Below, in pieces: positions 21,507-31,263 of a stretch of 64,000 nucleotides of DNA. The DNA is taken from positions 722,501-786,500 of the forward strand of contig NZ_CP026362.1 in NCBI RefSeq assembly GCF_004116955.1, written 5' to 3'. The translations under genes and the position numbers were made by a program. Each line of letters opens with the position of its first letter. Position 1 is the stretch's first letter. This stretch comes from Bacillus vallismortis (GTDB lineage Bacteria; Bacillota; Bacilli; Bacillales; Bacillaceae). Under the pieces are notes generated by a model. The model ran no database searches and was not told the DNA's origin. It saw only the letters and a list, made by a program, of their open reading frames with translations.

Positions 21507-22799
21507 TTGTTTACTGCATATGAAGAAGCGCGCAGCTGGATTCACGGGCGGCTGAAATTCGGAGTGAAGCCCGGACTCGGCCGAATGAAGCAGCTGATGG
21601 CGCGGTTAGGCCATCCTGAAAAGAAGATTCGCGCGTTCCACGTAGCAGGAACAAACGGAAAAGGATCAACTGTTGCATTTATCCGTTCTATGCTGCAAGA
21701 AGCCGGGTATACGGTTGGAACGTTTACGTCACCTTATATCATTACGTTTAATGAACGGATCAGCGTAAACGGGACACCGATTTCAGATGAGGAATGGACG
21801 GCACTCGTTAATCATATCAAACCGCATGTTGAAGCGCTGGATCACACAGAATACGGACAGCCGACGGAATTTGAAATTATGACGGCTTGTGCGTTTTTAT
21901 ATTTTGCCGAGTTTCATAAGGTCGACTTTGTTATTTTTGAAACAGGTCTAGGCGGTAGATTCGACTCTACGAATGTGGTTGAACCGCTGTTAACATTGAT
22001 AACAAGCATCGGGCATGACCATATGAACATTTTGGGTAACACTATTGAAGAAATTGCAGGAGAAAAGGCCGGCATTATAAAAGAGGGTATTCCAATCGTT
22101 ACAGCTGTTACTCAGCCGGAAGCCGTACAGGTCATACGTCATGAAGCTGAACGACATGCTGCACCGTTCCAATCATTACATGATTCATGTATTATTTCCA
22201 ATGAAGCGTCTCTGCCTGCCGGAGAACAGTTTTCATTCAAAACGGGCGAGAAATATTATGAAGATATTCAGACATCTCTGATCGGAACCCATCAAAGACA
22301 AAATGCGGCTTTGTCCATTTTGGCTGCTGAGTGGCTCAATAGGGAGAATATTGCCCATATCAGTGATGAAGCGTTAAGAAACGGACTTGTACAGGCTGCT
22401 TGGCCGGGTCGGTTAGAGCTTGTTCAGGAACATCCGCCGGTATACTTAGATGGTGCGCATAATGAAGAAGGCGTTGAGAAGCTGGCGGAAACGATGAAAC
22501 AGCGTTTCCCTGATTCCCGCATTTTTGTGGTGTTTAGCGCGTTAAAGGACAAACCGTATCAAAACATGATTAAGAAACTGGAAACCATAGCGCATGCGAT
22601 TCATTTTGCTGCTTTTGATTTCCCGCGTGCTTCTCTTGCGAAAGATCTTTATGATGCAAGTGAAATCAGCAATAAAAGCTGGAATGAGGATCCGGACAAG
22701 GTAATCGAATTCATCGAAAGCAAAAAGGGCTCAAATGATATTGTGCTGGTTACCGGATCGCTCTATTTTATTTCTGACATTCGCAAAAGGTTAAAATAA
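21507..22799 (+). CDS. folC: Folylpolyglutamate synthase / dihydrofolate synthase
   Basis: FolC adds glutamates to folates. The 430-aa protein starts at TTG 21507 after AGAGGGG. The ATP-binding P-loop is GTNGKGST (about residues 47-54), and the Mur-ligase-type metal and substrate motifs GLGGRFDSTN and YLDGAHNEEG are present. It follows valS and precedes the competence gene comC, with a terminator hairpin between. Confidence 0.96.
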   Translation: MFTAYEEARSWIHGRLKFGVKPGLGRMKQLMARLGHPEKKIRAFHVAGTNGKGSTVAFIRSMLQEAGYTVGTFTSPYIITFNERISVNGTPISDEEWTALVNHIKPHVEALDHTEYGQPTEFEIMTACAFLYFAEFHKVDFVIFETGLGGRFDSTNVVEPLLTLITSIGHDHMNILGNTIEEIAGEKAGIIKEGIPIVTAVTQPEAVQVIRHEAERHAAPFQSLHDSCIISNEASLPAGEQFSFKTGEKYYEDIQTSLIGTHQRQNAALSILAAEWLNRENIAHISDEALRNGLVQAAWPGRLELVQEHPPVYLDGAHNEEGVEKLAETMKQRFPDSRIFVVFSALKDKPYQNMIKKLETIAHAIHFAAFDFPRASLAKDLYDASEISNKSWNEDPDKVIEFIESKKGSNDIVLVTGSLYFISDIRKRLK

Positions 22800-22809
22800 A
22801 GGCGTCAAG

Positions 22810-22848
22810 CCCCTGCAGAATCGAAAATGAGATTTTGCAGGGGTTTTT
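22810..22848 (+). terminator. Terminator after folC
   Basis: CCCTGCAGAATC pairs with GATTTTGCAGGG and is followed by six T. The loop region also contains AAAA-N5-TTTT, a possible ComK half-site. Confidence 0.8.
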
Positions 22849-22868
22849 TACGCATAAAATCAAAATTT
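22824..22868 (+). promoter_or_regulatory. Possible ComK-binding AT-boxes upstream of comC
   Basis: AAAATGAGATTTT (22824-22836) is a perfect AAAA-N5-TTTT box. A second, imperfect box AAAATCAAAATTT (22856-22868) follows about two helical turns later. comC is a late competence gene known to need ComK. The first box coincides with the folC terminator loop, so this is suggestive only. Confidence 0.4.
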
Positions 22869-22936
22869 CTTGAGTGGTGTTTAGGCCGGCCATTCTGCTA
22901 CAATCCATACCAGTATCTTGTAAAGGTGTGTTGTCA

Positions 22937-23683
22937 ATGCTCCCCATTCTTTTTATTCTCGGGCTGATCCTTGGTTCGTTTTATTATACGGCCGGGTGCC
23001 GTATCCCCTTGCATAAATCTATTGTCAAACCCCGTTCGGCATGCTCGTTTTGCCGGCAGACATTAACTCCAGCAGAATTAATTCCCATCCTGTCATTTCT
23101 ATTCCAAAAAGGAAAATGTAAAAGCTGCGGGCATAGAATTTCTTTTATGTATCCCGCGGCAGAGCTTGTGACAGCGTGTTTATTTGCCGCCGCAGGAATA
23201 CGGTTTGGCTCGTCTTTGGAGCTGTTTCCCGCTGTCGTGTTTATCTCTCTTCTGATCATGGCAGCAGTGACAGATATTCATTATATGCTGATTCCAAATA
23301 AAATATTGATTTTCTTTCTTCCCTTTTTGGGTGCTGCCAGATTGATTTCTCCGCTTGATTCCTGGTATGCCGATCTGTTAGGTGCGGCTGCCGGATTTGT
23401 ATTTCTGGCCTTATTTGCGGCAATCACAGGTGGCGGAATAGGAGGAGGAGATATTAAATTATTTGCGGTCATTGGCTTTGTGCTAGGTATGAAAATGTTG
23501 GCAGCTGCCTTTTTCTTTTCCGTTTTAATAGGTGCATTGTATGGATCGGCAGCTGTCCTGACTGGAAGACTCGCCAAAAGGCAGCCGCTTCCCTTTGCCC
23601 CCGCAATTGCGGCTGGGAGTATTTTAGCCTATTTATACGGCGACTCTATTATTTCTTTTTATATAAAGATAGCATTGGGCTGA
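22937..23683 (+). CDS. comC: Prepilin peptidase ComC (competence)
   Basis: ComC is a polytopic aspartic protease that cleaves and N-methylates the ComG pseudopilins needed for DNA uptake. The 248-aa reading from ATG 22937 matches the known length; an in-frame start at 22874 would add 21 non-conserved residues. Two CxxC pairs (CSFC, CKSC) form the cytoplasmic zinc-type loop. The catalytic aspartates lie in VTDIHYMLIPN and GGGDIKLF. About seven membrane segments are visible. Confidence 0.96.
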   Translation: MLPILFILGLILGSFYYTAGCRIPLHKSIVKPRSACSFCRQTLTPAELIPILSFLFQKGKCKSCGHRISFMYPAAELVTACLFAAAGIRFGSSLELFPAVVFISLLIMAAVTDIHYMLIPNKILIFFLPFLGAARLISPLDSWYADLLGAAAGFVFLALFAAITGGGIGGGDIKLFAVIGFVLGMKMLAAAFFFSVLIGALYGSAAVLTGRLAKRQPLPFAPAIAAGSILAYLYGDSIISFYIKIALG

Positions 23684-23816
23684 CCGCTGAAAAATTTGAC
23701 GAACGTTTTTTGGACAAGGCGACAAAAGTCTTGTTCTTTTTTTTTTCGCCTGTGCTAAAGTGTGTAGCATGAAAAGCCGACAAGAATGGTCAAGCAAACG
23801 AAGGGAGGAAGCGGAA

Positions 23817-24815
23817 TTGAAAAAAAGGAAGAATAAAAAAAACAGTAAAGCCGCAGAAAAAGCCCTCAAGGTGACGATTAATGGAAAAGAAGAGACGGTT
23901 TACGAGCAAGAGACGCCTGAAACTGAGACGGAAAAAAACATGACATTTTCAAACTGGGAGGAAAAGAGAAAGGCAGAACAAGAGGTCGCAGCATCCCATG
24001 AACACCCTGATGAAGATGAATTTAACTGGGATTCCGAGGAGGACAAGGTGTTTAAAGAGGATCCAAAAGTCGTTCCGCCCTATCAAAAAAAGAAAACAAA
24101 CCTGTATGCAAAAGGAAAAGCGGGGACAGCCAAACCCATAAAAAGAGTGGCGGCGACGATTGCCTTTGCAGCTGTCATAGGCACCGGATTAGGTTTATTC
24201 GCGTTGAACATCTCGGGCAATAAAGAAGCGGCGGCACCAGCCTCTTTAGATGGTTCCCTGGGCAGCCAAACAGCAAAGGCCGGGGATACTTCTGCTGATA
24301 AACAAAGCACAGGTGCGGAAAAGCAGGCGGTGCCTGCTGAAGGTACATATAAAACATACGCTGTACAAGCCGGAAAATTCTCAAATGAAAAGGGTGCCGA
24401 AACGTTAGCAGGACAACTGACTGAAAAAGGCTATTCCGCCGTTGCGTTGTCAAAGGATGACGGGTATACGTATGTCATCGCGGGTTTAGCTAGTGATAAG
24501 GACGTGTCGCAGCAATTAGGCCAGCTTTTAATCGACAATGATTTTGAAGCCTGGGGAGGCAAAGAGCTTTCCTTATCAATAGAGCAAGATATGACAGATT
24601 CTTTCAAGGAGACAGCGGAGCTTGCAGCAAAAGCGATTCTCGGCGAAGACATTACAAAGGCGAGTGTGGAGAAAATAGAAAAGTCTCTCGGTCATAATGA
24701 AGCGTCTGAAACAGGGGAGAAAAAAGCGATTTTGCAGGCGTTAGAAGAATTAGAGGATCCAAGTGCTGAAGCCGGTTGGAAGGCTCAGCAGCAGCTGTTA
24801 GCCGTCATTAAATAA
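23817..24815 (+). CDS. spoIIB: Stage II sporulation protein SpoIIB
   Basis: SpoIIB helps dissolve septal peptidoglycan and supports engulfment. TTG 23817 is preceded by AGGGAGG and yields 332 aa, the known length. The protein has a charged cytoplasmic N-terminus (about 1-105), one membrane segment (RVAATIAFAAVIGTGLGLF, about 108-126), and an extracytoplasmic SPOR-like domain starting around YKTYAVQAGKFSN. It lies between comC and maf. Confidence 0.95.
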   Translation: MKKRKNKKNSKAAEKALKVTINGKEETVYEQETPETETEKNMTFSNWEEKRKAEQEVAASHEHPDEDEFNWDSEEDKVFKEDPKVVPPYQKKKTNLYAKGKAGTAKPIKRVAATIAFAAVIGTGLGLFALNISGNKEAAAPASLDGSLGSQTAKAGDTSADKQSTGAEKQAVPAEGTYKTYAVQAGKFSNEKGAETLAGQLTEKGYSAVALSKDDGYTYVIAGLASDKDVSQQLGQLLIDNDFEAWGGKELSLSIEQDMTDSFKETAELAAKAILGEDITKASVEKIEKSLGHNEASETGEKKAILQALEELEDPSAEAGWKAQQQLLAVIK

Positions 24816-24823
24816 GCGAAAGC

Positions 24824-24860
24824 ACGTGAGCCTTCGTCCTTTAGTGACAGGCTTTTTTTA
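24824..24860 (+). terminator. Possible terminator after spoIIB
   Basis: GTGAGCCT and AGGCTTTTTTT bracket a 15-nt loop. The stem is short but followed by seven T. Confidence 0.45.
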
Positions 24861-24966
24861 TTTTGTCATGAAAAAGTTATTTTTCTGAAATTGTGACAAG
24901 CCTCATGATTTGATAGGATAAACAAGTATCTTTTTTTCTTAAGCAAACCCTGAAAGGATGACGAAC

Positions 24967-25536
24967 ATGACAAAGCCGCTAATACTTGCGTCACAATCTC
25001 CACGCAGGAAAGAACTCCTCGATCTTCTCCAGCTGCCCTACTCCATTATTGTCAGTGAAGTAGAGGAAAAATTAAATCGAAACTTTTCACCAGAAGAAAA
25101 CGTCCAATGGTTGGCAAAACAAAAAGCTAAGGCTGTGGCTGATCTCCATCCGCACGCAATCGTTATTGGCGCTGATACAATGGTATGCCTGGACGGCGAA
25201 TGTCTCGGCAAACCGCAAGATCAAGAAGAAGCTGCTTCTATGCTGCGGAGGCTTTCAGGCAGAAGCCATTCAGTAATTACCGCGGTCAGTATACAAGCCG
25301 AAAATCACAGTGAGACATTTTATGATAAGACAGAAGTTACGTTTTGGCCCCTCAGTGAAGAAGAGGTTTGGACTTATATTGAAACGAAAGAGCCCATGGA
25401 TAAAGCAGGTGCATACGGCATCCAAGGAAGAGGCGCGCTTTTTGTAAAGAAAATAGACGGAGATTATTATTCAGTCATGGGACTCCCTATATCAAAAACG
25501 ATGAGAGCTCTTCGCCATTTTGATATGAAGGCATGA
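24967..25536 (+). CDS. maf: Maf, nucleoside-triphosphate pyrophosphatase (septum-formation inhibitor)
   Basis: Maf-family proteins hydrolyse dTTP/UTP and modified nucleotides; in B. subtilis excess Maf inhibits septation. The 189-aa protein from ATG 24967 shows the family start [14 protein letters not shown], the catalytic-region [18 protein letters not shown], and [13 protein letters not shown]. It heads the maf-radC-mreBCD-minCD cluster, where cell shape and division genes sit together. Confidence 0.96.
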   Translation: MTKPLILASQSPRRKELLDLLQLPYSIIVSEVEEKLNRNFSPEENVQWLAKQKAKAVADLHPHAIVIGADTMVCLDGECLGKPQDQEEAASMLRRLSGRSHSVITAVSIQAENHSETFYDKTEVTFWPLSEEEVWTYIETKEPMDKAGAYGIQGRGALFVKKIDGDYYSVMGLPISKTMRALRHFDMKA

Positions 25537-25572
25537 CGGTTCTATAAACGGGAAGGGAAAGAAAAGGAGTGC

Positions 25573-26268
25573 TTGGTCATACACGATCTGCCATTAAAAC
25601 TCAGAGATTTCCCAACGAAAGAAAAGCCAAGAGAACGGCTGCTGAAAGTCGGAGCCGAGAACTTAGCGAATCATGAACTTTTGGCTATATTATTGCGGAC
25701 AGGCACGAAACACGAGTCTGTTATGGATCTGTCCAACCGGCTTCTGCGCTCTTTTGACGGACTGCGTCTGCTGAAAGAGGCATCTGTTGAAGAGCTGTCG
25801 AGCATCCCGGGAATCGGTATGGTAAAAGCGGTTCAAATCCTGGCGGCAGTTGAGCTTGGAAGCCGTATTCATAAATTAGCCAACGAAGAACATTTCGTCA
25901 TTCGCTCCCCGGAAGACGGCGCAAATCTTGTCATGGAGGATATGCGCTTTTTAACCCAGGAGCATTTTGTCTGTTTATACTTAAATACAAAAAACCAAGT
26001 CATCCATAAACGCACCGTCTTTATCGGAAGCTTGAATTCATCTATTGTCCACCCGCGTGAGGTGTTTAAAGAAGCGTTTAAACGATCTGCCGCTTCCTTT
26101 ATCTGTGTTCATAATCATCCTTCTGGAGATCCGACGCCGAGCAGGGAAGATATTGAAGTGACAAGGCGGCTGTTTGAATGCGGAAACCTGATTGGCATCG
26201 AGCTGCTTGACCATTTGGTGATCGGGGACAAAAAATTTGTGAGTTTAAAGGAAAAAGGATATTTGTAA
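25573..26268 (+). CDS. radC: RadC-like JAB/MPN-domain protein
   Basis: This 231-aa protein begins at TTG 25573 after AAAGGAG. It has an N-terminal helix-hairpin-helix ([15 protein letters not shown]) and a C-terminal MPN/JAB domain whose metal motif [15 protein letters not shown] is intact. RadC was once thought to be a DNA-repair protein; its real function is unsettled. It was formerly called ysxA in B. subtilis. mreB follows after about 90 bp. Confidence 0.95.
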   Translation: MVIHDLPLKLRDFPTKEKPRERLLKVGAENLANHELLAILLRTGTKHESVMDLSNRLLRSFDGLRLLKEASVEELSSIPGIGMVKAVQILAAVELGSRIHKLANEEHFVIRSPEDGANLVMEDMRFLTQEHFVCLYLNTKNQVIHKRTVFIGSLNSSIVHPREVFKEAFKRSAASFICVHNHPSGDPTPSREDIEVTRRLFECGNLIGIELLDHLVIGDKKFVSLKEKGYL

Positions 26269-26359
26269 CACTTTTTTTTTCGTCGAATTAAGCTATAATA
26301 GAGTTTATGAGTTTTTCCCTTTAGGGTATTTTTGCTTTAAGAAAGGAAGATACATACAT

Positions 26360-27373
26360 ATGTTTGGAATTGGTACAAGAGACCTTGGTATAGATCTTGG
26401 AACTGCGAATACGCTTGTTTTTGTAAAAGGAAAAGGAATTGTTGTGAGAGAGCCGTCAGTCGTCGCTTTGCAAACGGATACGAAGTCGATTGTTGCTGTC
26501 GGAAATGATGCGAAAAATATGATCGGACGGACACCGGGCAACGTTGTGGCTCTTCGCCCGATGAAAGACGGCGTTATCGCTGATTATGAAACAACGGCTA
26601 CTATGATGAAATATTACATCAATCAAGCCATTAAAAATAAAGGCATGTTTGCCAGAAAACCATATGTGATGGTTTGTGTACCATCAGGCATTACAGCTGT
26701 TGAAGAACGCGCTGTCATCGATGCGACAAGACAAGCGGGAGCACGTGACGCCTATCCGATTGAAGAGCCGTTTGCCGCAGCAATCGGAGCTAATCTGCCG
26801 GTTTGGGAACCGACTGGAAGCATGGTTGTCGATATCGGGGGCGGTACGACAGAAGTTGCGATCATTTCCCTCGGAGGCATTGTAACGTCACAGTCAATCC
26901 GCGTAGCCGGTGATGAAATGGATGATGCAATTATCAACTACATCAGAAAAACGTACAACTTAATGATCGGTGACCGTACGGCTGAAGCGATTAAAATGGA
27001 GATCGGATCTGCAGAAGCGCCTGAAGAATCCGATAAAATGGAAATCCGCGGACGCGATTTACTGACAGGTCTGCCGAAAACAATCGAAATAACAGGAAAA
27101 GAAATTTCTAATGCTCTGCGCGACACTGTATCTACAATTGTGGAAGCAGTGAAAAGCACGCTTGAAAAAACACCGCCTGAGCTTGCAGCAGATATTATGG
27201 ACAGAGGTATTGTGTTAACCGGGGGCGGAGCGCTTCTTCGCAATTTGGACAAAGTCATCAGCGAAGAAACAAAAATGCCGGTTCTTATCGCCGAAGACCC
27301 GCTTGATTGTGTAGCGATCGGAACAGGAAAAGCATTGGAGCACATCCATCTTTTCAAAGGGAAAACTAGATAA
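26360..27373 (+). CDS. mreB: Actin-like cell-shape protein MreB
   Basis: MreB forms membrane-associated filaments that guide lateral cell-wall synthesis. The 337-aa protein shows the actin-fold phosphate-1 motif [10 protein letters not shown], phosphate-2 [12 protein letters not shown] and adenosine motif [17 protein letters not shown] at 26294-26299 lies in the 90-bp gap upstream, but no good -35 is visible. mreC follows after 30 nt. Confidence 0.98.
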   Translation: MFGIGTRDLGIDLGTANTLVFVKGKGIVVREPSVVALQTDTKSIVAVGNDAKNMIGRTPGNVVALRPMKDGVIADYETTATMMKYYINQAIKNKGMFARKPYVMVCVPSGITAVEERAVIDATRQAGARDAYPIEEPFAAAIGANLPVWEPTGSMVVDIGGGTTEVAIISLGGIVTSQSIRVAGDEMDDAIINYIRKTYNLMIGDRTAEAIKMEIGSAEAPEESDKMEIRGRDLLTGLPKTIEITGKEISNALRDTVSTIVEAVKSTLEKTPPELAADIMDRGIVLTGGGALLRNLDKVISEETKMPVLIAEDPLDCVAIGTGKALEHIHLFKGKTR

Positions 27374-27403
27374 TCGGGAGTTCAATAGAAGAGGTGTAAC
27401 ACG

Positions 27404-28276
27404 ATGCCGAATAAACGGTTAATGCTATTACTTCTGTGTATTATCATATTGGTGGCTATGATTGGATTTTCGCTGAAGGGCGGCCGCAATACCACCTGGC
27501 CTGAGAAAGTGATCGGCGATACGACGGGAGTATTTCAAAATATTTTTCATACGCCTGCCGAGTTTTTTGCAGGGATATTTGAGAACATGAATGATTTAAA
27601 AAACACATACAAAGAAAACGAGCGTTTGAGAGAGAAGCTTGACGGACAGACCCAATATGAAGCAAAGCTTCAAGAACTTGAAGAAGAAAACAAATCCTTG
27701 CGTGACGAGCTTGGTCATGTCAGTTCGATTAAAGATTACAAGCCGATTTTAGCGACGGTCATTGCCAGAAGCCCAGATCATTGGGCGAAACAGGTCAAAA
27801 TTAATAAGGGAACTCAGCAAAACGTAGCGAAAGATATGGCTGTTACAAATGAAAAAGGCGCATTAATCGGCAAGATTAAAAGCTCCGGACTTAACAACTT
27901 TACGTCTACTGTTCAGCTTTTAAGCGATACTGACCGCAATAACAGAGTCGCGACAAAAATTTCCGGAAAAAAAGGCAGCAAAGGCTACGGATTGATCGAA
28001 GGCTATGACAGAGACAAAAAAAGGCTTAAGATGTCAATTATTGAGCGCAAAGATAAACAAGACGTGAAAAAAGGCGATCTTATTGAAACCTCAGGAACAG
28101 GCGGGGTTTTCCCAGAGGGGCTGACAATCGGTGAAGTGACGGAGGTTGAGTCAGATTCCTATGGATTAACGAAAGTTGCTTATGTAAAGCCTGCTGCTGA
28201 CCTTTCTGATTTAAATAATGTGATTGTTGTTAACCGTGATGTGCCGACAGTCGATACAGAGGAGGAAGGATCGTGA
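27404..28276 (+). CDS. mreC: Rod-shape-determining protein MreC
   Basis: MreC (290 aa) is a bitopic membrane protein linking MreB to the wall-synthesis complex. It has one N-terminal membrane segment (about residues 5-23), a coiled coil (about 65-110, NDLKNTYKENERLREKL onward) and an extracellular beta-rich domain. AGAGGTG precedes ATG. Its stop overlaps the mreD GTG by 4 nt. Confidence 0.97.
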   Translation: MPNKRLMLLLLCIIILVAMIGFSLKGGRNTTWPEKVIGDTTGVFQNIFHTPAEFFAGIFENMNDLKNTYKENERLREKLDGQTQYEAKLQELEEENKSLRDELGHVSSIKDYKPILATVIARSPDHWAKQVKINKGTQQNVAKDMAVTNEKGALIGKIKSSGLNNFTSTVQLLSDTDRNNRVATKISGKKGSKGYGLIEGYDRDKKRLKMSIIERKDKQDVKKGDLIETSGTGGVFPEGLTIGEVTEVESDSYGLTKVAYVKPAADLSDLNNVIVVNRDVPTVDTEEEGS

Positions 28277-28791
28277 AACGTTTCCTTCTCCCTTTCGTTA
28301 TGATGCTTGTTTTTTCTGCGGAAAGCATTTTTACAGATCTGGTGCATTTCCCTTTCGTTACAGATGATCAGGTGCTTGTCCCGCGTTTTCTGATGCTGGT
28401 ATTGATATTTATGTCGGCTTTCATCAACCAAAAGCACGCGATGATTTACGGGTTTATTTTCGGGCTTTTATATGACATGAACTATACAAGTCTATTAGGC
28501 GTTTATATGTTTGGGTTTGCCGGATTATGCTATTTGGCTTCAAAAGCATTTAAAGTGCTGCATACGAACGCTTTTGTGGTAATATTAATAGCTGTTCTCG
28601 CTGTCTGCGTGCTTGAATTTTACGTATTTGGCATTCAGTCTTTGATTCATAAAGACATCATGACGTTTAACGGATTTGTGCTTGACCGGTTTATACCGAC
28701 AGTTTTATTAAATATTGCAGCCGCTCTTATTCTGGTTCTGCCATTTAGATTATTTTTTATCAGTCTAAAGAAAGAATTGAGAGATGAGTAA
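28273..28791 (+). CDS. mreD: Rod-shape-determining protein MreD
   Basis: MreD (172 aa) is an integral membrane protein with five to six hydrophobic segments, acting with MreC and RodA. The GTG start overlaps the mreC stop and is preceded by GAGGAAGG. About 50 bp with a T-rich run separate it from minC. Confidence 0.97.
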   Translation: MKRFLLPFVMMLVFSAESIFTDLVHFPFVTDDQVLVPRFLMLVLIFMSAFINQKHAMIYGFIFGLLYDMNYTSLLGVYMFGFAGLCYLASKAFKVLHTNAFVVILIAVLAVCVLEFYVFGIQSLIHKDIMTFNGFVLDRFIPTVLLNIAAALILVLPFRLFFISLKKELRDE

Positions 28792-28842
28792 AAAGGATTT
28801 TATCTTTTTTTGACGAAATGAGTATGTTGTTGAGGTGATATT

Positions 28843-29523
28843 GTGAAGACCAAAAAGCAGCAATATGTAACAATAAAAGGAACAAAGAATGGGTTAACAT
28901 TGCATCTGGATGATGCGTGTTCTTTTGATGAGCTTCTCGATGGTCTTCAGAATATGCTGTCAATTGAACAATATACGGATGGTAAAGGCCAGAAAATCAG
29001 CGTCCATGTGAAGCTGGGAAATCGCTTTTTATATAAAGAGCAAGAGGGACAGCTGACCGAATTGATCTCGTCAAAGAAGGATTTGTTTGTTCATTCTATT
29101 GACAGTGAAGTCATTACTAAAAAAGAAGCACAGCGTATGAAAGAGGAAGCTGAAATTGTTTCCGTTTCAAAAATTGTCCGGTCAGGCCAAGTGCTGCAGG
29201 TAAAAGGAGATTTGCTCCTGATCGGGGATGTGAATCCAGGCGGAACAGTCAGGGCCGGAGGGAACATTTTCATTCTGGGCTCACTGAAAGGAGTCGCGCA
29301 CGCCGGATGTAACGGAAATAATCAAGCGGTCATCGCCGCCTCTGAAATGCTGCCGACACAATTAAGAATCAATCACGTGTTAAATCGCTCCCCAGACCAC
29401 ATTCAAAAAGGGAACGAAATGGAATGTGCTTACTTAGATACAGACGGAAATATGGTCATTGAACGCCTTCAACATTTGGCTCATTTAAGACCTGATCTAA
29501 CAAGGCTTGAGGGAGGAATGTGA
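28843..29523 (+). CDS. minC: Septum-site-determining protein MinC
   Basis: MinC (226 aa) inhibits FtsZ assembly away from midcell. It has an N-terminal FtsZ-interacting domain (about 1-105) and a C-terminal beta-helix domain with the repeated glycine pattern [19 protein letters not shown] that binds MinD. It starts at GTG 28843 after GAGGTG. minD starts at once downstream. Confidence 0.97.
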   Translation: MKTKKQQYVTIKGTKNGLTLHLDDACSFDELLDGLQNMLSIEQYTDGKGQKISVHVKLGNRFLYKEQEGQLTELISSKKDLFVHSIDSEVITKKEAQRMKEEAEIVSVSKIVRSGQVLQVKGDLLLIGDVNPGGTVRAGGNIFILGSLKGVAHAGCNGNNQAVIAASEMLPTQLRINHVLNRSPDHIQKGNEMECAYLDTDGNMVIERLQHLAHLRPDLTRLEGGM

Positions 29524-29524
29524 A

Positions 29525-30331
29525 TTGGGTGAGGCTATCGTAATAACTTCGGGAAAAGGCGGAGTAGGTAAAACGACAACATCTGCGAACCTCGGTACCG
29601 CCTTAGCCATTTTAGGGAAGCGTGTATGCTTAGTAGATACTGATATAGGGCTGCGTAACCTAGATGTTGTAATGGGTCTTGAAAATAGAATTATTTATGA
29701 TCTTGTTGACGTTGTAGAGGAAAGATGCAAAATGCATCAGGCGCTCGTAAAAGACAAACGTTTCGATGATCTGCTCTATTTGATGCCCGCTGCTCAAACG
29801 AGCGATAAGACAGCTGTTGCTCCTGAACAAATCAAAAATATGGTCCAACAGCTCAAACAGGAATTTGATTATGTCATCATAGACTGTCCTGCCGGAATTG
29901 AACAAGGATATAAAAATGCCGTTTCCGGAGCTGACAAAGCGATTGTGGTCACAACGCCTGAAATCTCAGCTGTTCGTGATGCTGACCGTATTATAGGGCT
30001 GCTTGAGCAAGAGGAAAACATTGAACCGCCGCGTCTCGTTGTCAACAGAATTAGAAATCACCTGATGAAAAACGGTGACTCGATGGATATCGATGAAATC
30101 GTACAGCATTTGTCGATCGATTTGCTCGGAATCGTGGCCGATGATGATGAAGTCATTAAAGCTTCCAATCACGGCGAACCGATTGCAATGGACCCGAAAA
30201 ACCGCGCTTCCATTGCCTATCGCAACATTGCCCGCCGCATTTTAGGTGAATCGGTTCCTTTGCAGATGCTTGAAGAGCAAAACAAAGGAATGATGGCTAA
30301 GATTAAGTCATTTTTCGGAGTAAGATCATAA
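29525..30331 (+). CDS. minD: Septum-site-determining ATPase MinD
   Basis: MinD (268 aa) is a ParA/MinD-type ATPase that recruits MinC to the membrane and is positioned by DivIVA/MinJ in Bacillus. The deviant Walker A is SGKGGVGKTT. The C-terminal amphipathic membrane-targeting helix is visible as GMMAKIKSFFGVRS. I chose TTG 29525 because it is spaced 8 nt from GGGAGG and gives the known N-terminus; an upstream in-frame start would overlap minC. Confidence 0.97.
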   Translation: MGEAIVITSGKGGVGKTTTSANLGTALAILGKRVCLVDTDIGLRNLDVVMGLENRIIYDLVDVVEERCKMHQALVKDKRFDDLLYLMPAAQTSDKTAVAPEQIKNMVQQLKQEFDYVIIDCPAGIEQGYKNAVSGADKAIVVTTPEISAVRDADRIIGLLEQEENIEPPRLVVNRIRNHLMKNGDSMDIDEIVQHLSIDLLGIVADDDEVIKASNHGEPIAMDPKNRASIAYRNIARRILGESVPLQMLEEQNKGMMAKIKSFFGVRS

Positions 30332-30347
30332 TAGAATCAAAGAGAAG

Positions 30348-30383
30348 AATCTGACAAAGCGAATGCTGTGTCAGATTTTTTTG
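30348..30383 (+). terminator. Terminator after minD
   Basis: AATCTGACA and TGTCAGATT form a 9-bp stem followed by a T-run, closing the mre-min cluster. Confidence 0.8.
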
Positions 30384-30406
30384 TCTGCTTTGTGCTTGAG
30401 TAAAAC

Positions 30407-30435
30407 GAATATTTGCCATGGACAAGACATATGAT
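30407..30435 (+). promoter_or_regulatory. Sigma-E-type promoter of spoIVFAB
   Basis: GAATATT (30407-30413), a 14-bp spacer and CATATGAT (30428-30435) closely match the sigma-E consensus, about 35 nt before spoIVFA. The spoIVF operon is known to be sigma-E dependent. Confidence 0.65.
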
Positions 30436-30468
30436 GTACAAACCCTACGAATGCAAAGGATGATGGCA

Positions 30469-31263
30469 ATGAGTCACAGAGCAGATGAAATCAGAAAACG
30501 GTTAGAGAAAAGAAGAAAACAGCTTACCGGCTCAAAACGTTCCTCTACTCAGACAGTTTCTGAAAAGCAGCCCCCCCCGTCCTGGGTGAAGGTAACCGAT
30601 GAGGAAAAGCATGGAACTCTTCCGGTCTATGAAGATAGCATCTCGACATTCAACGGAAAACACCCTCTGGTGAAAACAGATTCAATAATCTTGAAATGTC
30701 TTCTGTCGGCTTGCCTTGTTCTCGTTTCCGCCATAGCCTATAAAACAAACATTGGGCCTGTCAGCCAGATTAAACCTGCCGTTGCCAAAACCTTCGAAAC
30801 TGAATTTCAATTTGCCTCAGCAAGCCATTGGTTTGAAACGAAATTTGGCAATCCTCTTGCTTTTCTGGCCCCTGAACATAAAAATAAGGATCGGCAGGTC
30901 GAAGTGAGCCAAGATCTCGTTGCGCCTGCATCCGGGAAAGTGCAGCAGGATTTTCAGGACAATGGGGAAGGGATTAAAGTCGAAACAAGCAGTGATACAA
31001 TTGATAGCATAAAAGAAGGCTATGTAGTTGAAGTCAGCAAAGACAGCCAGACGGGACTGACGGTTAAGGTGCAGCATGCGGATAATACCTACAGTATTTA
31101 TGGCAAACTGAAAGATGTCGATGTTGCGTTATATGACTTTGTAGATAAAGGCAAAAAACTCGGCTCAATTAAATTGGATGACCATCATAAAGGGGTCTAT
31201 TATTTTGCCATGAAAGACGGCGATAGATTTATTGATCCGATACAGGTGATTTCATTTGAATAA
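30469..31263 (+). CDS. spoIVFA: SpoIVFA, inhibitor and anchor of the SpoIVFB protease
   Basis: SpoIVFA holds SpoIVFB in a complex with BofA in the outer forespore membrane and keeps it inactive until the SpoIVB signal arrives. The 264-aa reading from ATG 30469 follows AAGGATG; an in-frame start upstream would overlap the sigma-E-type promoter. It has a basic cytoplasmic N-terminus, one membrane segment (LKCLLSACLVLVSAIAY, about 74-90) and a C-terminal LytM-like domain. It overlaps spoIVFB by 8 nt. Confidence 0.96.
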   Translation: MSHRADEIRKRLEKRRKQLTGSKRSSTQTVSEKQPPPSWVKVTDEEKHGTLPVYEDSISTFNGKHPLVKTDSIILKCLLSACLVLVSAIAYKTNIGPVSQIKPAVAKTFETEFQFASASHWFETKFGNPLAFLAPEHKNKDRQVEVSQDLVAPASGKVQQDFQDNGEGIKVETSSDTIDSIKEGYVVEVSKDSQTGLTVKVQHADNTYSIYGKLKDVDVALYDFVDKGKKLGSIKLDDHHKGVYYFAMKDGDRFIDPIQVISFE